Source of the DNA: Phycisphaerales bacterium
GTDB taxonomy: Bacteria; Planctomycetota; Phycisphaerae; Phycisphaerales; UBA1924
Length of the DNA stretch: 64,000 nucleotides
Direction: 5' to 3'
NCBI GenBank assembly: GCA_020850415.1
Contig: JADZER010000004.1
Location: 1-64,000, forward strand
In this document: one piece after another, positions 49,125 through 58,700 of the stretch
Position numbering within the stretch: the stretch's first letter is position 1
Layout of the letters: each line of letters opens with the position of its first letter
Program-made: the position numbers and the translations under genes
Notes under the pieces: generated by a model
What the model saw: the letters and a program-made list of their open reading frames with translations, nothing else
Database searches by the model: none
What the model was told of the DNA's origin: nothing

Positions 49125-52100
49125 ATGTCCGAGCGGGCGCGGTCGAGCAATCGGTGGCGTGGTGGCCTCGCGGAGTCGCTGTGGGGGACCGTTGCGCTCC
49201 TGACCCTCGCCGTCGGCGGGTTTGAGATCGTGGTCGCGCAGCTCCTGGTTTGGGTGCTGCCGGCGGGTCTGCGGCCGTGGCAGTTCGCGGCGGTGGATGC
49301 CCTGCTGCTCGGCCTCGGGCTCTCGCTGTTCATCCGCCCGCTGCTGATCGGTCCCCTCCGGGCCCGGCTCCGGGAGCACCGCGACAGTCTCGCGCACTGC
49401 GTCGCGAGCACCGCGTTGGTCGAGGGCGATGAGTATCACCGGGCGATGGTCGCCTGCCTGGGCGAGCAGCTGCACGCGTCGTACGCCGCCGTGGCGGAGG
49501 TCGACGGGGACGCGGCCCGCACGATCGCGTCGTGGAGCCCCGGCGGCCCCGACGCGCCGGGCGCGGACCGGCTCGCCGGCACGCCCTGGGCCCGGGTGCT
49601 CGGGGGGGGGCCGGTGTGCGACGCCCGGGGGGCGGCGGCTCGTCGCCCGTCGATGGCGATGCTCGCCGGGCTCGGCGCGGAGTTCTTCATCGGGGTGCCG
49701 ATCTCGGACGGGCAGGGCGGGACGGTCGGGCTGGTGGTGGTCGTGGGCGGGGAGCCGCTCGGCGACGCGGGATCTGCGCTGACGCTCACGCGGTTGCTCG
49801 CGGCCCGCGCCGGCGCCGAACTGCGACGCGCCGCGGAGGCCCGCCGCGAGACGGCGCTGCGGCGCCGGCAGGACGCGATCATGCGTCTGATCGACGACAC
49901 CGCGATCCTGAGCATCACCGACCGGTCGGGGCGCATCACGCATGTGAACGACACCTTCTGCGAGATCGCGGGATACTCGCGGGAGGAACTGATCGGTCAG
50001 GACCATCGGCTCGTGAACAGCGGGCACCACCCGAGAACCCTGTGGAGGGATCTCTACCAGGCAGCGGTCGCCGGCAGGGTGTGGGAGGCCACCGTCCGCA
50101 ACCGACGCAAGGACGGGTCGCACTACTGGCTGAAGGCCGGCGTGATCGGCGTGCTCGACGAGCGTGGCGCGCTCGAGGAGATCGTCTCGGTCCGGAGCGA
50201 TGTCACCGAGATCGTCGAGGCCGACCAGAGGGCTCGGGTGCTTGGCGCGGCGATGGAGTCCTCGCCCGCGGCGATCTGCGTGCTGGACGCGGGGGGCCGG
50301 ATCACGATCGCCAACCGTGCGTTCCGGGAGCTGTTTGACCTCCCGCCCGAGGGCGATCGGCACGCCACGATCAACGAGCTGATGCACAACCAGGAGGTCC
50401 GGGAGGAGATCCAGGCCGTGATGGCCGAAGGGCTGCGCCTGGAGCTTCGGATCCGCCTGGCGCCGCGGCCGTCCGGGCCCCGGGATATCAACCTGCTCGA
50501 CGGGCGGGAGCGCGGCGGCGCGGACCCGCTGTGGTTTGATCTCGAGCTCGCCCCGATCGCCGACGACGGGTCGGCCGCGGGGTGCTTCATCTGCGTGCTG
50601 CGGGATGTCGACGACCAGGTCCGGGGCGAGCACCGTCTGCGGCTCGAGGCCGAGGGGCGTCGGATCCAGATGGAGATCGCGGCGATCCTCGACGACGACT
50701 CCAGCGAGCTGCGCGAGCGTCTGACCGGGTGCGTGCGGTCGCTGGTATCGCTGGACGGCCTCGATCTGATGTCAAAGGGCGGGGTGTTCCTTGCCGGGGA
50801 CGACGGGCTGCGCCTGTGCGTGCGGGACGGCGAGTTCGGCGAGTGGCTGTGCAACGGCGAGGGGCATGTCGCCAGGGGCGAGTGCCTCTGCGGCCGGGTT
50901 CTTCAGGACGGTGAGGCCGGGCGGTTCGAGGTGCTCGTCAGCGATGACTGCTTCTGCGACCCGCGCCACGAGATTCGGTACGAGGGCATGAGCGCCCACG
51001 GCCACTACATCGTCCCGCTCCAATGGGCGGGACGGTGCGAGGGCGTGATGTTCCTCTATACCGAGCCGTCCCCGACCCACGAGGCCGAGCGGCTCGACCT
51101 GCTCCTGCGGATCGGGGAGCAGATGGGTGGCGCGATCGTGCGGGACCGGCTGCACGCCGCGGCGAGCCGCGACGAGAAAGAAGCATCGCTCGCCGCCGAT
51201 TTCGCCGCGCTCCGCGGCGCATGCGTGGCGGTGCTCAACACCGGCCGCATCCCCATCGAGGAGCGGGTGCGCGAGGTGCTCGACTATGTATGTGCGTCCG
51301 GCAACCTCGGGTTCCGGGGGTCGGCCAGCGCGTTCGTGACCGACGACTCCGGCATGCGCCTGCTCGCCGCCCACGGCGACGAGGATCCCGGCGACGCGAC
51401 AGCGCTCCCGCTGGTGCACCGCGGCGAGGCGCTGGGCGAGCTGGCCATCGGCGTCGACACCGAGGGGGTCGGCGAGACCGTGCGCCGCGAGTTCCTGGTC
51501 GGCCTGGCCGAGCTCATCGCCGGGGCGCTGCACAGCGAGCGGCTGGAGCAGCGGACCGCCCGGGCCCGACGGGACAAGCGAGACATCCTCTTCACCATGG
51601 GGCGGGAGATGCGCACGCCCATGACCTCGATCGTCGCCGCCGCGGACATGCTGCGCGAAGAGGGAGTCGCGGAATCCGACCGGGACGAGCTGGCAGCGAT
51701 GATCCGCCGCAACGCCGACCACCTGCTGAGCGTGGTCGACAATGTGCTCGATCTCTCCGGGGCCAACTCCGAGTCGTCCCTTCGGGCGATCGGCGAGTTG
51801 GGCACGGAGTTCCGTGAGCTCCGCGGTGCGCGCATCCTTCTGCTTGAGCACGACGAGGGCGCCGCCGAGGCGGTCGCCACGGCCCTGCGGGGCGCCGGCT
51901 CGCTGGTCGAGGTCTCGCGCCGCGCCGAGATCGGCGTCGCCATGGCCCTCGGCGCTGTCCGGGCCGGACGCCCGCACGCCCTGGTCATCATGACCGAGCG
52001 AGCCGCGATCACCGAGGTCGAGCTCGCCCCGCGGCTGCTCCGCGAGAACGGGTACCCCTCGCCCATCGTCGTCCTCGTGGGCGCCGACCCCGACGCGGGC

Positions 52101-52220
52101 CTTGCCCTCCTCGACGCCGGCGCCGACCTGGTCCTGCCCGCGGGGCCGTTCGCGGCCGAGGAGGTCCTCCAGGCCGCGGCAGACCTCGTCGGGCAGCACC
52201 GCGACCAGCGGGCCGCCTGA
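49125..52220 (+). CDS. large sensor pseudo-hybrid kinase: TM, GAF, PAS, GAF-like domains, dead HisKA and dead REC
   Basis: 1031 residues. Two transmembrane helices (about 20-44 and 50-72) lead to a GAF-like domain (about 95-230), a PAS (ILSITDRSGRITHVNDTFCEIAGYSREEL) with C-terminal PAC, a second PAS (ICVLDAGGRITIANRAFRELF), and a cysteine-bearing GAF domain (CLCGRVL...CFCDPRHEIR). Another GAF-like stretch follows, then a HisKA helix in which His is Arg827 (FTMGREMRTPMTSIV), with no HATPase domain after it. The C-terminal receiver-like domain reads LVIMTERA, replacing the Asp with Thr957, and lacks the K-P dipeptide (VLPAGPF). It cannot phosphorylate by the usual route and may be a sensory scaffold for the protein encoded just upstream. 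Confidence 0.8.
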   Translation: MSERARSSNRWRGGLAESLWGTVALLTLAVGGFEIVVAQLLVWVLPAGLRPWQFAAVDALLLGLGLSLFIRPLLIGPLRARLREHRDSLAHCVASTALVEGDEYHRAMVACLGEQLHASYAAVAEVDGDAARTIASWSPGGPDAPGADRLAGTPWARVLGGGPVCDARGAAARRPSMAMLAGLGAEFFIGVPISDGQGGTVGLVVVVGGEPLGDAGSALTLTRLLAARAGAELRRAAEARRETALRRRQDAIMRLIDDTAILSITDRSGRITHVNDTFCEIAGYSREELIGQDHRLVNSGHHPRTLWRDLYQAAVAGRVWEATVRNRRKDGSHYWLKAGVIGVLDERGALEEIVSVRSDVTEIVEADQRARVLGAAMESSPAAICVLDAGGRITIANRAFRELFDLPPEGDRHATINELMHNQEVREEIQAVMAEGLRLELRIRLAPRPSGPRDINLLDGRERGGADPLWFDLELAPIADDGSAAGCFICVLRDVDDQVRGEHRLRLEAEGRRIQMEIAAILDDDSSELRERLTGCVRSLVSLDGLDLMSKGGVFLAGDDGLRLCVRDGEFGEWLCNGEGHVARGECLCGRVLQDGEAGRFEVLVSDDCFCDPRHEIRYEGMSAHGHYIVPLQWAGRCEGVMFLYTEPSPTHEAERLDLLLRIGEQMGGAIVRDRLHAAASRDEKEASLAADFAALRGACVAVLNTGRIPIEERVREVLDYVCASGNLGFRGSASAFVTDDSGMRLLAAHGDEDPGDATALPLVHRGEALGELAIGVDTEGVGETVRREFLVGLAELIAGALHSERLEQRTARARRDKRDILFTMGREMRTPMTSIVAAADMLREEGVAESDRDELAAMIRRNADHLLSVVDNVLDLSGANSESSLRAIGELGTEFRELRGARILLLEHDEGAAEAVATALRGAGSLVEVSRRAEIGVAMALGAVRAGRPHALVIMTERAAITEVELAPRLLRENGYPSPIVVLVGADPDAGLALLDAGADLVLPAGPFAAEEVLQAAADLVGQHRDQRAA

Positions 52221-52227
52221 GCCACGC

Positions 52228-52233
52228 TAGCAT
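52228..52233 (+). promoter_or_regulatory. TANNNT -10 box (TAGCAT) 6 nt before the queC GTG
   Basis: TAGCAT is followed by cacccc and GTG 52240. It lies 8 nt after the stop of the kinase-like gene, so queC appears to have its own leaderless transcript. Confidence 0.5.
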
Positions 52234-52239
52234 CACCCC

Positions 52240-52950
52240 GTGACCCGGCCCCGGACCACCCCCGAGCCCCGCGCCGTCGTCCTGCTCTCCGGCGGGCTCG
52301 ACAGCGCCACCGTCCTGGCCATCGCCCGGGGCCGCGGCTTTGCCTGCCATTGCCTGAGCATCGACTACGCCCAGCGGCACCGGGCAGAGCTCGTCGCCGC
52401 GCCCCGGGTCGCCGAGAGCCTCGGGGCATCGGGGCACCGGGTGGTGGCGGTGGACCTCCGATCCGTCGGGGGCAGCGCGCTCACGGGCGACCTGGCGGTC
52501 CCCAAGGACCGCGCCGCCGGGGCGCCGACCGCGGAGATCCCCGTGACCTATGTCCCCGCGCGGAACATGGTGTTCATGTCCGTCGCCGTCGGGCTCGCGG
52601 AGGTGCTCGACGCCCGCGACATCTTCCTCGGCGTCAACGCGGTGGACTACTCGGGCTACCCCGACTGCCGGCCGGCGTTCATCGCGGCGTTCGCCCGGGC
52701 CGCCGACGAGGGCACCAGGGCCGGCGTCGAGGGGCGTGGCTTCCGGTTCCACACGCCGCTGATCGAGATGACCAAGGCCCAGATCATCAGCGAGGGCGTG
52801 CGACTCGGCGTGGACTACGCCCTGACGCGCTCGTGCTACGACCCCGACGGGCACGGGCGCGCGTGCGGGCGGTGCGACTCCTGCCAGATCCGCCGGCGGG
52901 GGTTCGAGGAGGCGGGGGTGGAGGACCCGACGGTGTACCAGGGGAGCTAG
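52240..52950 (+). CDS. queC: 7-cyano-7-deazaguanine (preQ0) synthase
   Basis: 236 residues starting at GTG. QueC turns 7-carboxy-7-deazaguanine into preQ0 with ATP and ammonia. The PP-loop is [15 protein letters not shown]; further features are [25 protein letters not shown] (the family's P-x-R-N), [17 protein letters not shown], and the zinc site near the C-terminus, C-x8-C-x2-C-x2-C ([17 protein letters not shown]). All catalytic motifs are intact. It heads the queC-queE-queD set on the same strand, although each gene has its own upstream interval; queF and folE are not in the window. The product could feed queuosine in tRNA or deazaguanine DNA modification. Confidence 0.96.
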   Translation: MTRPRTTPEPRAVVLLSGGLDSATVLAIARGRGFACHCLSIDYAQRHRAELVAAPRVAESLGASGHRVVAVDLRSVGGSALTGDLAVPKDRAAGAPTAEIPVTYVPARNMVFMSVAVGLAEVLDARDIFLGVNAVDYSGYPDCRPAFIAAFARAADEGTRAGVEGRGFRFHTPLIEMTKAQIISEGVRLGVDYALTRSCYDPDGHGRACGRCDSCQIRRRGFEEAGVEDPTVYQGS

Positions 52951-52963
52951 GTGCGCCGCCATC

Positions 52964-52986
52964 GGTCGTATAGGTCCTATACGACC
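52964..52986. repeat. 23-bp perfect palindrome between queC and queE
   Basis: GGTCGTATAGG (52964-52974) and CCTATACGACC (52976-52986) are exact reverse complements around a single T. With a one-nucleotide loop this suits a DNA-binding site or dispersed repeat better than an RNA hairpin. It lies 13 nt after the queC stop and 24 nt before the queE ATG. Confidence 0.85.
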
Positions 52987-53010
52987 TCTAGCGCTGGGCG
53001 CCGCTGATCC

Positions 53011-53721
53011 ATGAACGAGGCCCTGCCCATCTCCGAGACCTTCACATCCCTCCAGGGCGAGGGCAAGCTCTCCGGCGTGCCGAGCTGGTTCGTCCGCCTC
53101 GCCGGCTGCAACCTGCGCTGCACCTGGTGCGACACCCCGTACGCGAGCTGGGAGGCCAGGGGCGACCAGCGCACGGTCGGAGACCTCGTCGCCGAGGCCC
53201 GCGCGGGCGCCGTGCGCCACGCGGTCGTCACCGGCGGCGAGCCCATGATCTTCGGGCCGGTCGCCGGGCTGACCGGCGCCCTACGCGACGCGGGCCTGCA
53301 TGTCACCATCGAGACCGCGGGCACCGTCTTCCGCGAGGTCCCCTGCGACCTCATGAGCATCAGCCCCAAGCTCGCCAACTCGGCGCCCGGCGCGGGCGAC
53401 CCGCGCGACCCGCTCGGCGTCTGGCGCGCCCGCCACGAGGAGCGCCGCCTCGACACCGACGCCCTCCAGCAACTCCTCGACCGCCACCCCGACCGCCAGC
53501 TCAAGTTCGTCGTCGCCGGCCCGGCCGATCTCGCCGAGATCGACAGCCTGCTCGGGCGCCTCCGCGGCTGGGCCCCGGGCGATGTGCTGCTCATGCCCGA
53601 GGGTGTCGTCACCCCCGACCCGGCCCGCGTGGCGTGGGTGGTCGAGACCTGCCTGGCCCGGGGGTGGCGGTACTGCCACCGGCTGCACATCGAGCTGTTC
53701 GGGAACCGGCGGGGGACCTAG
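53011..53721 (+). CDS. queE: 7-carboxy-7-deazaguanine synthase (radical SAM)
   Basis: 236 residues. QueE converts 6-carboxytetrahydropterin to 7-carboxy-7-deazaguanine. The N-terminus (ISETFTSLQGEGKLSGVPSWFVRLAGCNLRCTWCDTPYASWE split by strands) holds the radical-SAM cluster C-x3-C-x2-C in CNLRCTWC, followed by the SAM-binding VVTGGEPMI and later VTIETAGTVF, LMSISPKLANS. Length and motif order match the family. The ATG at 53011 lacks a Shine-Dalgarno but is preceded by the palindrome at 52964-52986. It is the middle step of the queD-queE-queC pathway. Confidence 0.95.
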   Translation: MNEALPISETFTSLQGEGKLSGVPSWFVRLAGCNLRCTWCDTPYASWEARGDQRTVGDLVAEARAGAVRHAVVTGGEPMIFGPVAGLTGALRDAGLHVTIETAGTVFREVPCDLMSISPKLANSAPGAGDPRDPLGVWRARHEERRLDTDALQQLLDRHPDRQLKFVVAGPADLAEIDSLLGRLRGWAPGDVLLMPEGVVTPDPARVAWVVETCLARGWRYCHRLHIELFGNRRGT

Positions 53722-53730
53722 CGATCCGCG

Positions 53731-53799
53731 ATCTGAGATCTCAGATTTCAAATCTCAAATCCGAGCGTTGAGCTTTGAGTTTGGGCGTTGGGCTTTGAG
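53731..53799. repeat. AT-richer repeat patch between queE and queD
   Basis: ATCTGAGATCTCAGAT (53731-53746) is a perfect 16-bp palindrome. After TTTCAAATCTCAAATC comes a 17-bp direct repeat, GAGCGTTGAGCTTTGAG (53763-53779) and GGGCGTTGGGCTTTGAG (53783-53799), with 15 of 17 matches. The base composition is clearly different from the surrounding GC-rich genes. Confidence 0.8.
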
Positions 53800-53850
53800 A
53801 ATTCCCTCTCGGGGTCCGGGATCTTGAATCTGGGGTTTCCGCTCGGCGCG

Positions 53851-53856
53851 TACGCT
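53851..53856 (+). promoter_or_regulatory. TANNNT -10 box (TACGCT) 6 nt before the queD ATG
   Basis: TACGCT is followed by tcgggc and ATG 53863. No Shine-Dalgarno lies between; the in-frame ATG at 53788 is inside the repeat patch. Confidence 0.5.
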
Positions 53857-53862
53857 TCGGGC

Positions 53863-54327
53863 ATGATCTACCGCGTCTGCAAGGCCTTCGAGATCGAGAG
53901 CGGGCACATGCTGCTCAAGCACCCCGGGCGCTGCCGCTATCCCCACGGCCACACCCGCCGGGTCGAGGTGGTGGTCAGCCGCGACCGCCTGGACGAGCGG
54001 GACATGGTCTGCGACTTCAAGGCGATCAAGCTTGCTCTAGCGGACATGCTTGACCGGTATGACCACGCCCTGGTGGTGAACGCCGAGGACCCGCTGCTCC
54101 GGTGCCTGCAGGAGGAGCTCAAGGAGCGGGTGATCGTGTTCGAGGGGGAGGACCCGACGACGGAGGTGATGGCCCGGCGCATCTACGAGCACCTGAAGGG
54201 CGAGATCGCCGCGGGCCGGGAGTACACCGACACGGGGGGCGAGCAGTACCGGCTGCCGAGCGATCTGGTTCTCGAGCGGGTCCGGGTGGGGGAGACCTCC
54301 TCCAGCTGGGCGGAGTACGGGATCTAG
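53863..54327 (+). CDS. queD: 6-carboxytetrahydropterin synthase
   Basis: 154 residues from ATG 53863. QueD forms 6-carboxytetrahydropterin from dihydroneopterin triphosphate, the first committed step to preQ0. It contains FEIESGHML (first zinc His), CRYPHGH (catalytic Cys and the other two zinc His), DFKAIKLALADMLDRYDHALVV (D-F...D-H), and VRVGETSSSWAEY at the end, with the conserved Glu. The size is that of QueD rather than the longer PTPS. It completes the cluster with queC and queE. A hairpin (54331-54348) lies between its stop and the protease gene. Confidence 0.95.
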   Translation: MIYRVCKAFEIESGHMLLKHPGRCRYPHGHTRRVEVVVSRDRLDERDMVCDFKAIKLALADMLDRYDHALVVNAEDPLLRCLQEELKERVIVFEGEDPTTEVMARRIYEHLKGEIAAGREYTDTGGEQYRLPSDLVLERVRVGETSSSWAEYGI

Positions 54328-54330
54328 CGC

Positions 54331-54348
54331 CGGGGCGGCCTCGCCCCG
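54331..54348 (+). terminator. short GC hairpin after queD
   Basis: CGGGGC and GCCCCG pair around ggcctc, 4 nt after the queD stop. It is only 6 bp with no T-tract, so a weak candidate. Confidence 0.3.
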
Positions 54349-54370
54349 CGCCTCGGACAAGGAGTGACGG

Positions 54371-55777
54371 ATGGATCGTTGTGTCTGGCGGCGGGTGGGG
54401 CTCGGCGCGGCGGGGGTGGCGTTGTGCGTGGGGCTGGCGGTGGGGATCGGCGGGCCGCGCGGCGCGGGCGCCCAGCCCGAGCTGGTCACCGACCGGGCCA
54501 CCGAGCGGGCTCCGGCCGACGAGGCCCAGGCGGCCGAGGATCTGCGCTACGCCCGCAGCCTGTCCCGTGCGTTCCAGCACGCCGCCGAACATGTCGAGCC
54601 TTCGGTCGTCCACATCACGACCCGCAGCGACCAGCTCGTGCGGGACTTCTTCGGCCGCGTGCGTGAGCGGTCGTCGTCGGGGCTGGGCTCGGGCCTGATC
54701 GTCAGCGAGGACGGGTACATCCTCACGAACAACCATGTGATCAAGGGCGCGGGCGAGGTGCTCGTCAAGCTCGCCGACGGGCGCTCCATCCCGGGCAAGG
54801 TTATCGGGGGCGACGAGCTGCGCGACATCGCGGTCGTCCGCGTCGAGGCCACCGGCCTGACCCCCGCGCGGCTCGGCAGCGACGAGCCGCTCGAGGTCGG
54901 CGAGTGGGTGCTCGCCGTCGGCAGCCCGTTCGGCTTCGACCAGACCGTCACCGCCGGTATCGTCAGCGCCATGGGGCGCGGCCTCGGCATCGTCAGCGAC
55001 GAGTTCAAGGACGCCGAGCAGTTCATACAGACCGACGCGGCCATCAACCCGGGCAACTCCGGCGGCCCGCTGATCAACCTCGACGGCGAGGTCGTCGGCA
55101 TCAACTCGGCCATCTTCAGCCGCACGGGAGGGTCGGTCGGCCTGGGCTTCTCGATCCCCATCGACCTGGCCCGGGCCGTTTACGAGAACATCATCCATGG
55201 CGGGCGGTCCGACTTCGGCTGGCTGGGCGTGGAGCTGGGGGCCGGCGACGGGGGCGTCCGCGTCGCCCGCGTGCTCGACGACAGCCCGGCCGCGAGCGCG
55301 GGCCTGCGCGTCGGCGATGTCGTCCGGCGCTACCAGGGGCGTGAGGTCTCGGACTCCACGCAGCTGATCCGCTCGATCCAGTTCACGCCGCCGGGCAGCG
55401 AGGCGCGGTTCGAGGTGGAGCGTTCCGGCCGGCCGGTCGAGCTGACCGCCCGGGTCGCGTCGCGCACGCAGGCCGAGCTCGACCGCTACGACGGGCGGCG
55501 GGTCGAATCGCTCGGGGTCACGGTCATCACCGCCTCGGAGGAGGCGCTGGGTACCGGCAAGGGGACCGACCCGGTCGGGGCGTTCGTGGTGGAGGTCGAG
55601 GAGGGCGGCATCGCCGCCCAGGCCGGCCTGCAGCGGGGCGACCTGATCGTCCAGATCGGCGGCGAGCCGGTGCGGTCGGCGCCGGAGGCCGTGTCGCGCC
55701 TCACCTCGGGCGGGCGGACGGTGCGGATCGATATCCAGCGCGGCGAGATGCGCGGGTACACGACGCTCCGCCGGTAG
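54371..55777 (+). CDS. periplasmic Do-like serine protease with two PDZ domains
   Basis: 468 residues with a signal peptide (LGAAGVALCVGLAVGIGGP). The trypsin-like domain has the catalytic His in NNHVIKG, Asp in ELRDIAVVRVE, and Ser in DAAINPGNSGGPLIN. Two PDZ domains follow (about 270-355, GWLGVELGAGDGGVRVARVLDDSPAASAGLRVGDVV; and 375-465, GAFVVEVEEGGIAAQAGLQRGDLIVQIGG). This is the DegP/HtrA layout: quality control of envelope proteins, as befits a cell that exports many proteins. Which paralogue it is (DegP, DegQ, or other HtrA) cannot be settled. The start has AAGGAG upstream. It converges on the RND permease gene with a 6-bp gap. Confidence 0.92.
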   Translation: MDRCVWRRVGLGAAGVALCVGLAVGIGGPRGAGAQPELVTDRATERAPADEAQAAEDLRYARSLSRAFQHAAEHVEPSVVHITTRSDQLVRDFFGRVRERSSSGLGSGLIVSEDGYILTNNHVIKGAGEVLVKLADGRSIPGKVIGGDELRDIAVVRVEATGLTPARLGSDEPLEVGEWVLAVGSPFGFDQTVTAGIVSAMGRGLGIVSDEFKDAEQFIQTDAAINPGNSGGPLINLDGEVVGINSAIFSRTGGSVGLGFSIPIDLARAVYENIIHGGRSDFGWLGVELGAGDGGVRVARVLDDSPAASAGLRVGDVVRRYQGREVSDSTQLIRSIQFTPPGSEARFEVERSGRPVELTARVASRTQAELDRYDGRRVESLGVTVITASEEALGTGKGTDPVGAFVVEVEEGGIAAQAGLQRGDLIVQIGGEPVRSAPEAVSRLTSGGRTVRIDIQRGEMRGYTTLRR

Positions 55778-55783
55778 CGGGCG

Positions 55784-58700
55784 TTAGGGCGACGCCGGCG
55801 CGTCCAGGTCCGCCGGCTCGGTCATCGGCTCGGGCGCGATCGGCTCGCCACGCCAGGCGATCGCGGCCACCCGCTTGATATCCGCCAGGATCATCAGGAG
55901 CGAGGGGAGCAGGACGAGCACCAGCACCGTCGCCGACATCAGGCCGCAGGCGATCGTGATCGCCATCGGGATCAGGAACCGCGCCTGGAACGACTGCTCC
56001 AGCAGCATCGGCAGCAGGCCGCAGACCGTGGTGATGGTCGTCAGGAGGATCGCCCGGATGCGGGCCTTCCCGGCGGCCAGGCACGCGCTGTAGGTGTTGA
56101 AGCCCGCCGCCCGCATCGCGTTGAAGAACTCCACGAAGATCAGCGAGTCGTTCACCACGATGCCCGACAGCGCGATGAACCCGATCATCGAGAGGAAGGT
56201 CAGGTCGTAGCCGAACAGGATGTGCCCCCAGATCACCCCGATCACGGAGAAGGGCACCGCCGTGAGCACGAGCACCGGCTGGGTGTAGCTCTCGAACAGC
56301 CACGCGAGCGTGACATAGATGAGCGCGATGGCGGTGAGGAAGCCCAGCGGCAGGCTGCCGAACGCCTCCTTCATGTCCTTCGAGGTGCCGCGCTCGACCA
56401 GACGCACGCCCGGGTGCCTGGCCTCGAACCCGGCCCGCTCGGCGAAGATCGTCCGCGTCACCTCGTCGGCGTTGATGATCTTCTTGTCGTTGTCGGCCGT
56501 GACCGTGATCGTCCGCTGCCCGTCCACCCTGCGCACCGTGGCGTACGCGCGGGCCATCTCGACCCGCACGACCTCCGGCAGCGGCACGGGGTCGCCCGAC
56601 GGCGTGAACAGGTGCATCGACTCCAGGCTCGAGAGGTCGCGCCGGAACGCGGTCGGGTAGAGCACCCGGACATCGACATCCTCCTCGTCGCCGGCGAAGG
56701 TGAAGGGCTCCAGCCCGTAGACCGCCCCGCGGACCTGCTCGGCGATGTTCGCGACCGTGAAGCCCAGCTCGCTGGCCCCGTCGCGAAGGTGGAAACGAAG
56801 CTCCTGCGCGCCGGCGTCGGCGTCGTCGGCGATGTCGTAGACGCCCTTGAGCGAGTTGAGCCGCTCGACGATCTCCGCGGCTGCGCCGTCGAGCCGGGCG
56901 GGGTCGTCGCCGACCAGGCCGATCGAGATCGGGGCCCCCGACGCGCCGCCTTGCATCTCCTGGAACCTGAAGCTCCGCACGCCGACGAGCTTGCCGTCCA
57001 GCGCCGCGCGCAGCGCGACGATCACCTGGTCGCTGGGGCGCTGGCCCTTGGTGGTGCGTTCCTCGACGGGGGTGAGCTCGAGGATGACCTGCGCGAGGTG
57101 GGGGGCGGAGGCCGACGAGTCGCCCTCGAGGCTGGAGACCGCGCCCACGATCGCCCAGGTGCTCCTGATCTCCGGGACCTCCAGGCACGCCGCCTCGACC
57201 AGCCGGACATACCTGTCGGTGACCGCCGCGGGCGTGCCGATGGGCATCCGGAGCTCGCAGTTGACCGTCTCGGCGTCGGAGCTGGTGAGGAAGGAGAGGC
57301 CGACCCGCCCGCCGAGCACCATGCCCGCCGAGGCCGTGACCGTCGCGATGGCCAAACACACCGCGATGTACCGGTAGCGCAGGGTGATCCGCAGCAGGGC
57401 GAGGTAGCGGGGGATCAGCAGCCCGCTGACGAACCGGTCGCGGGCGGCGTCGAAACGGCGCTCCACCCGCTCCAGCCGGCCCTGGTGGTGCGTCGCCGCA
57501 CGCCGGTCGGCCGACTTGAGCGAGTGCGAGATGTGCACCGGGAGGATGAACAGCGACTCGATCAGCGAGATGAACAGCGCGACGCCCACCACCACCGGCA
57601 GCGCCCCGAGCATGTCGCCCATCCGGCCCTCGATGATCGCGAGCGGGAAGAACGCGAAGATGGTGGTGACGACGGTGCCGACGACCGGCCACGCGACCTG
57701 GTTGGCGCCGCGTATGGCCGAGTCGGTCGGGCTCTCGCCCTGCTCGTGCCGGGCGACGATGTTCTCGGCCACCACGATCGCGTCGTCGACCAGGATGCCC
57801 ACAACGATGATCAGCCCGAACATCGTCAGCAGGTTCAGCGTGATGCCCGTCAGGCGCATGAGGATCAGCGTGCCCATCAGGGCGGTCACCATCCCCGTGA
57901 GCACCCAGAAGCTCACCCGCCAGTTCAGGAACAGGAACAGCACCAGGAAGACCAGCACCGCCCCCTGCACCGCGTTGCGGGTCAGCAGCTGCATGCGCCC
58001 CACGATGAACCGCGCAAGGTCGGTCGTGATGGCGAGCTGGCCGGGAAGCTCCTCGGCGTCGGCCCGCGCCAGGCCGAGGCTATACGCCCGCGCCTTCTCG
58101 GACTCCCGCCCGGGCGGCGCGAACACCGAGGCGACCCGGTCCGTCAGCGAGAGCGGCAGCGCCCGGCGCTCCAGGCCCGCGGCGTACGCCTTGACCAGAT
58201 CGGCCATGATCACCGCGTCCTGCGCGCCCACCTGGTACACCGTCAGCGACACCGCCGGCTTGCCGTTCAGCCTCGCCCGGATGTCCACATCCATGAACCC
58301 GTTGGCCACGCTCGCGATGTCGTCGAGCCGCACCACCTGACCGTCGGCCTCGGCCTTGATCACGATCTGCCCGATATCCTCCGCACGCTCCTCGACGCCC
58401 GGCGTCCGGATGCCGATGTTCGCCGTCGCCGAGCGCACCGCGCCGCCCGGGGTCTCGATCATCGCCGCCCGGACACGCTGGCTGACCGCCGGGAGGCTCA
58501 GCCGGTGCTTGAGCGCCGCCTCCGGGCGCACCTCCACCGTGATCTCGTCGGTCCGGTGGCCCCCGACCACGATCTGCCCCATGCCCGGCAGCGTGCGCAG
58601 GTCGTCGCGCATCACCCGGATCGCCCGTTTCATCGTCCGCTCGTCCGCGTCGCCGTAGAGCGACAGGATGATGGCCGGCAGGTTCGGCTCGATCTTCTGC

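Noticed and set aside
52240-54327. preQ1 riboswitch upstream of the queuosine genes
   Set aside because: I looked for a preQ1 aptamer in the short intervals before queC, queE, and queD and found none; queC and queD appear leaderless, leaving no room.
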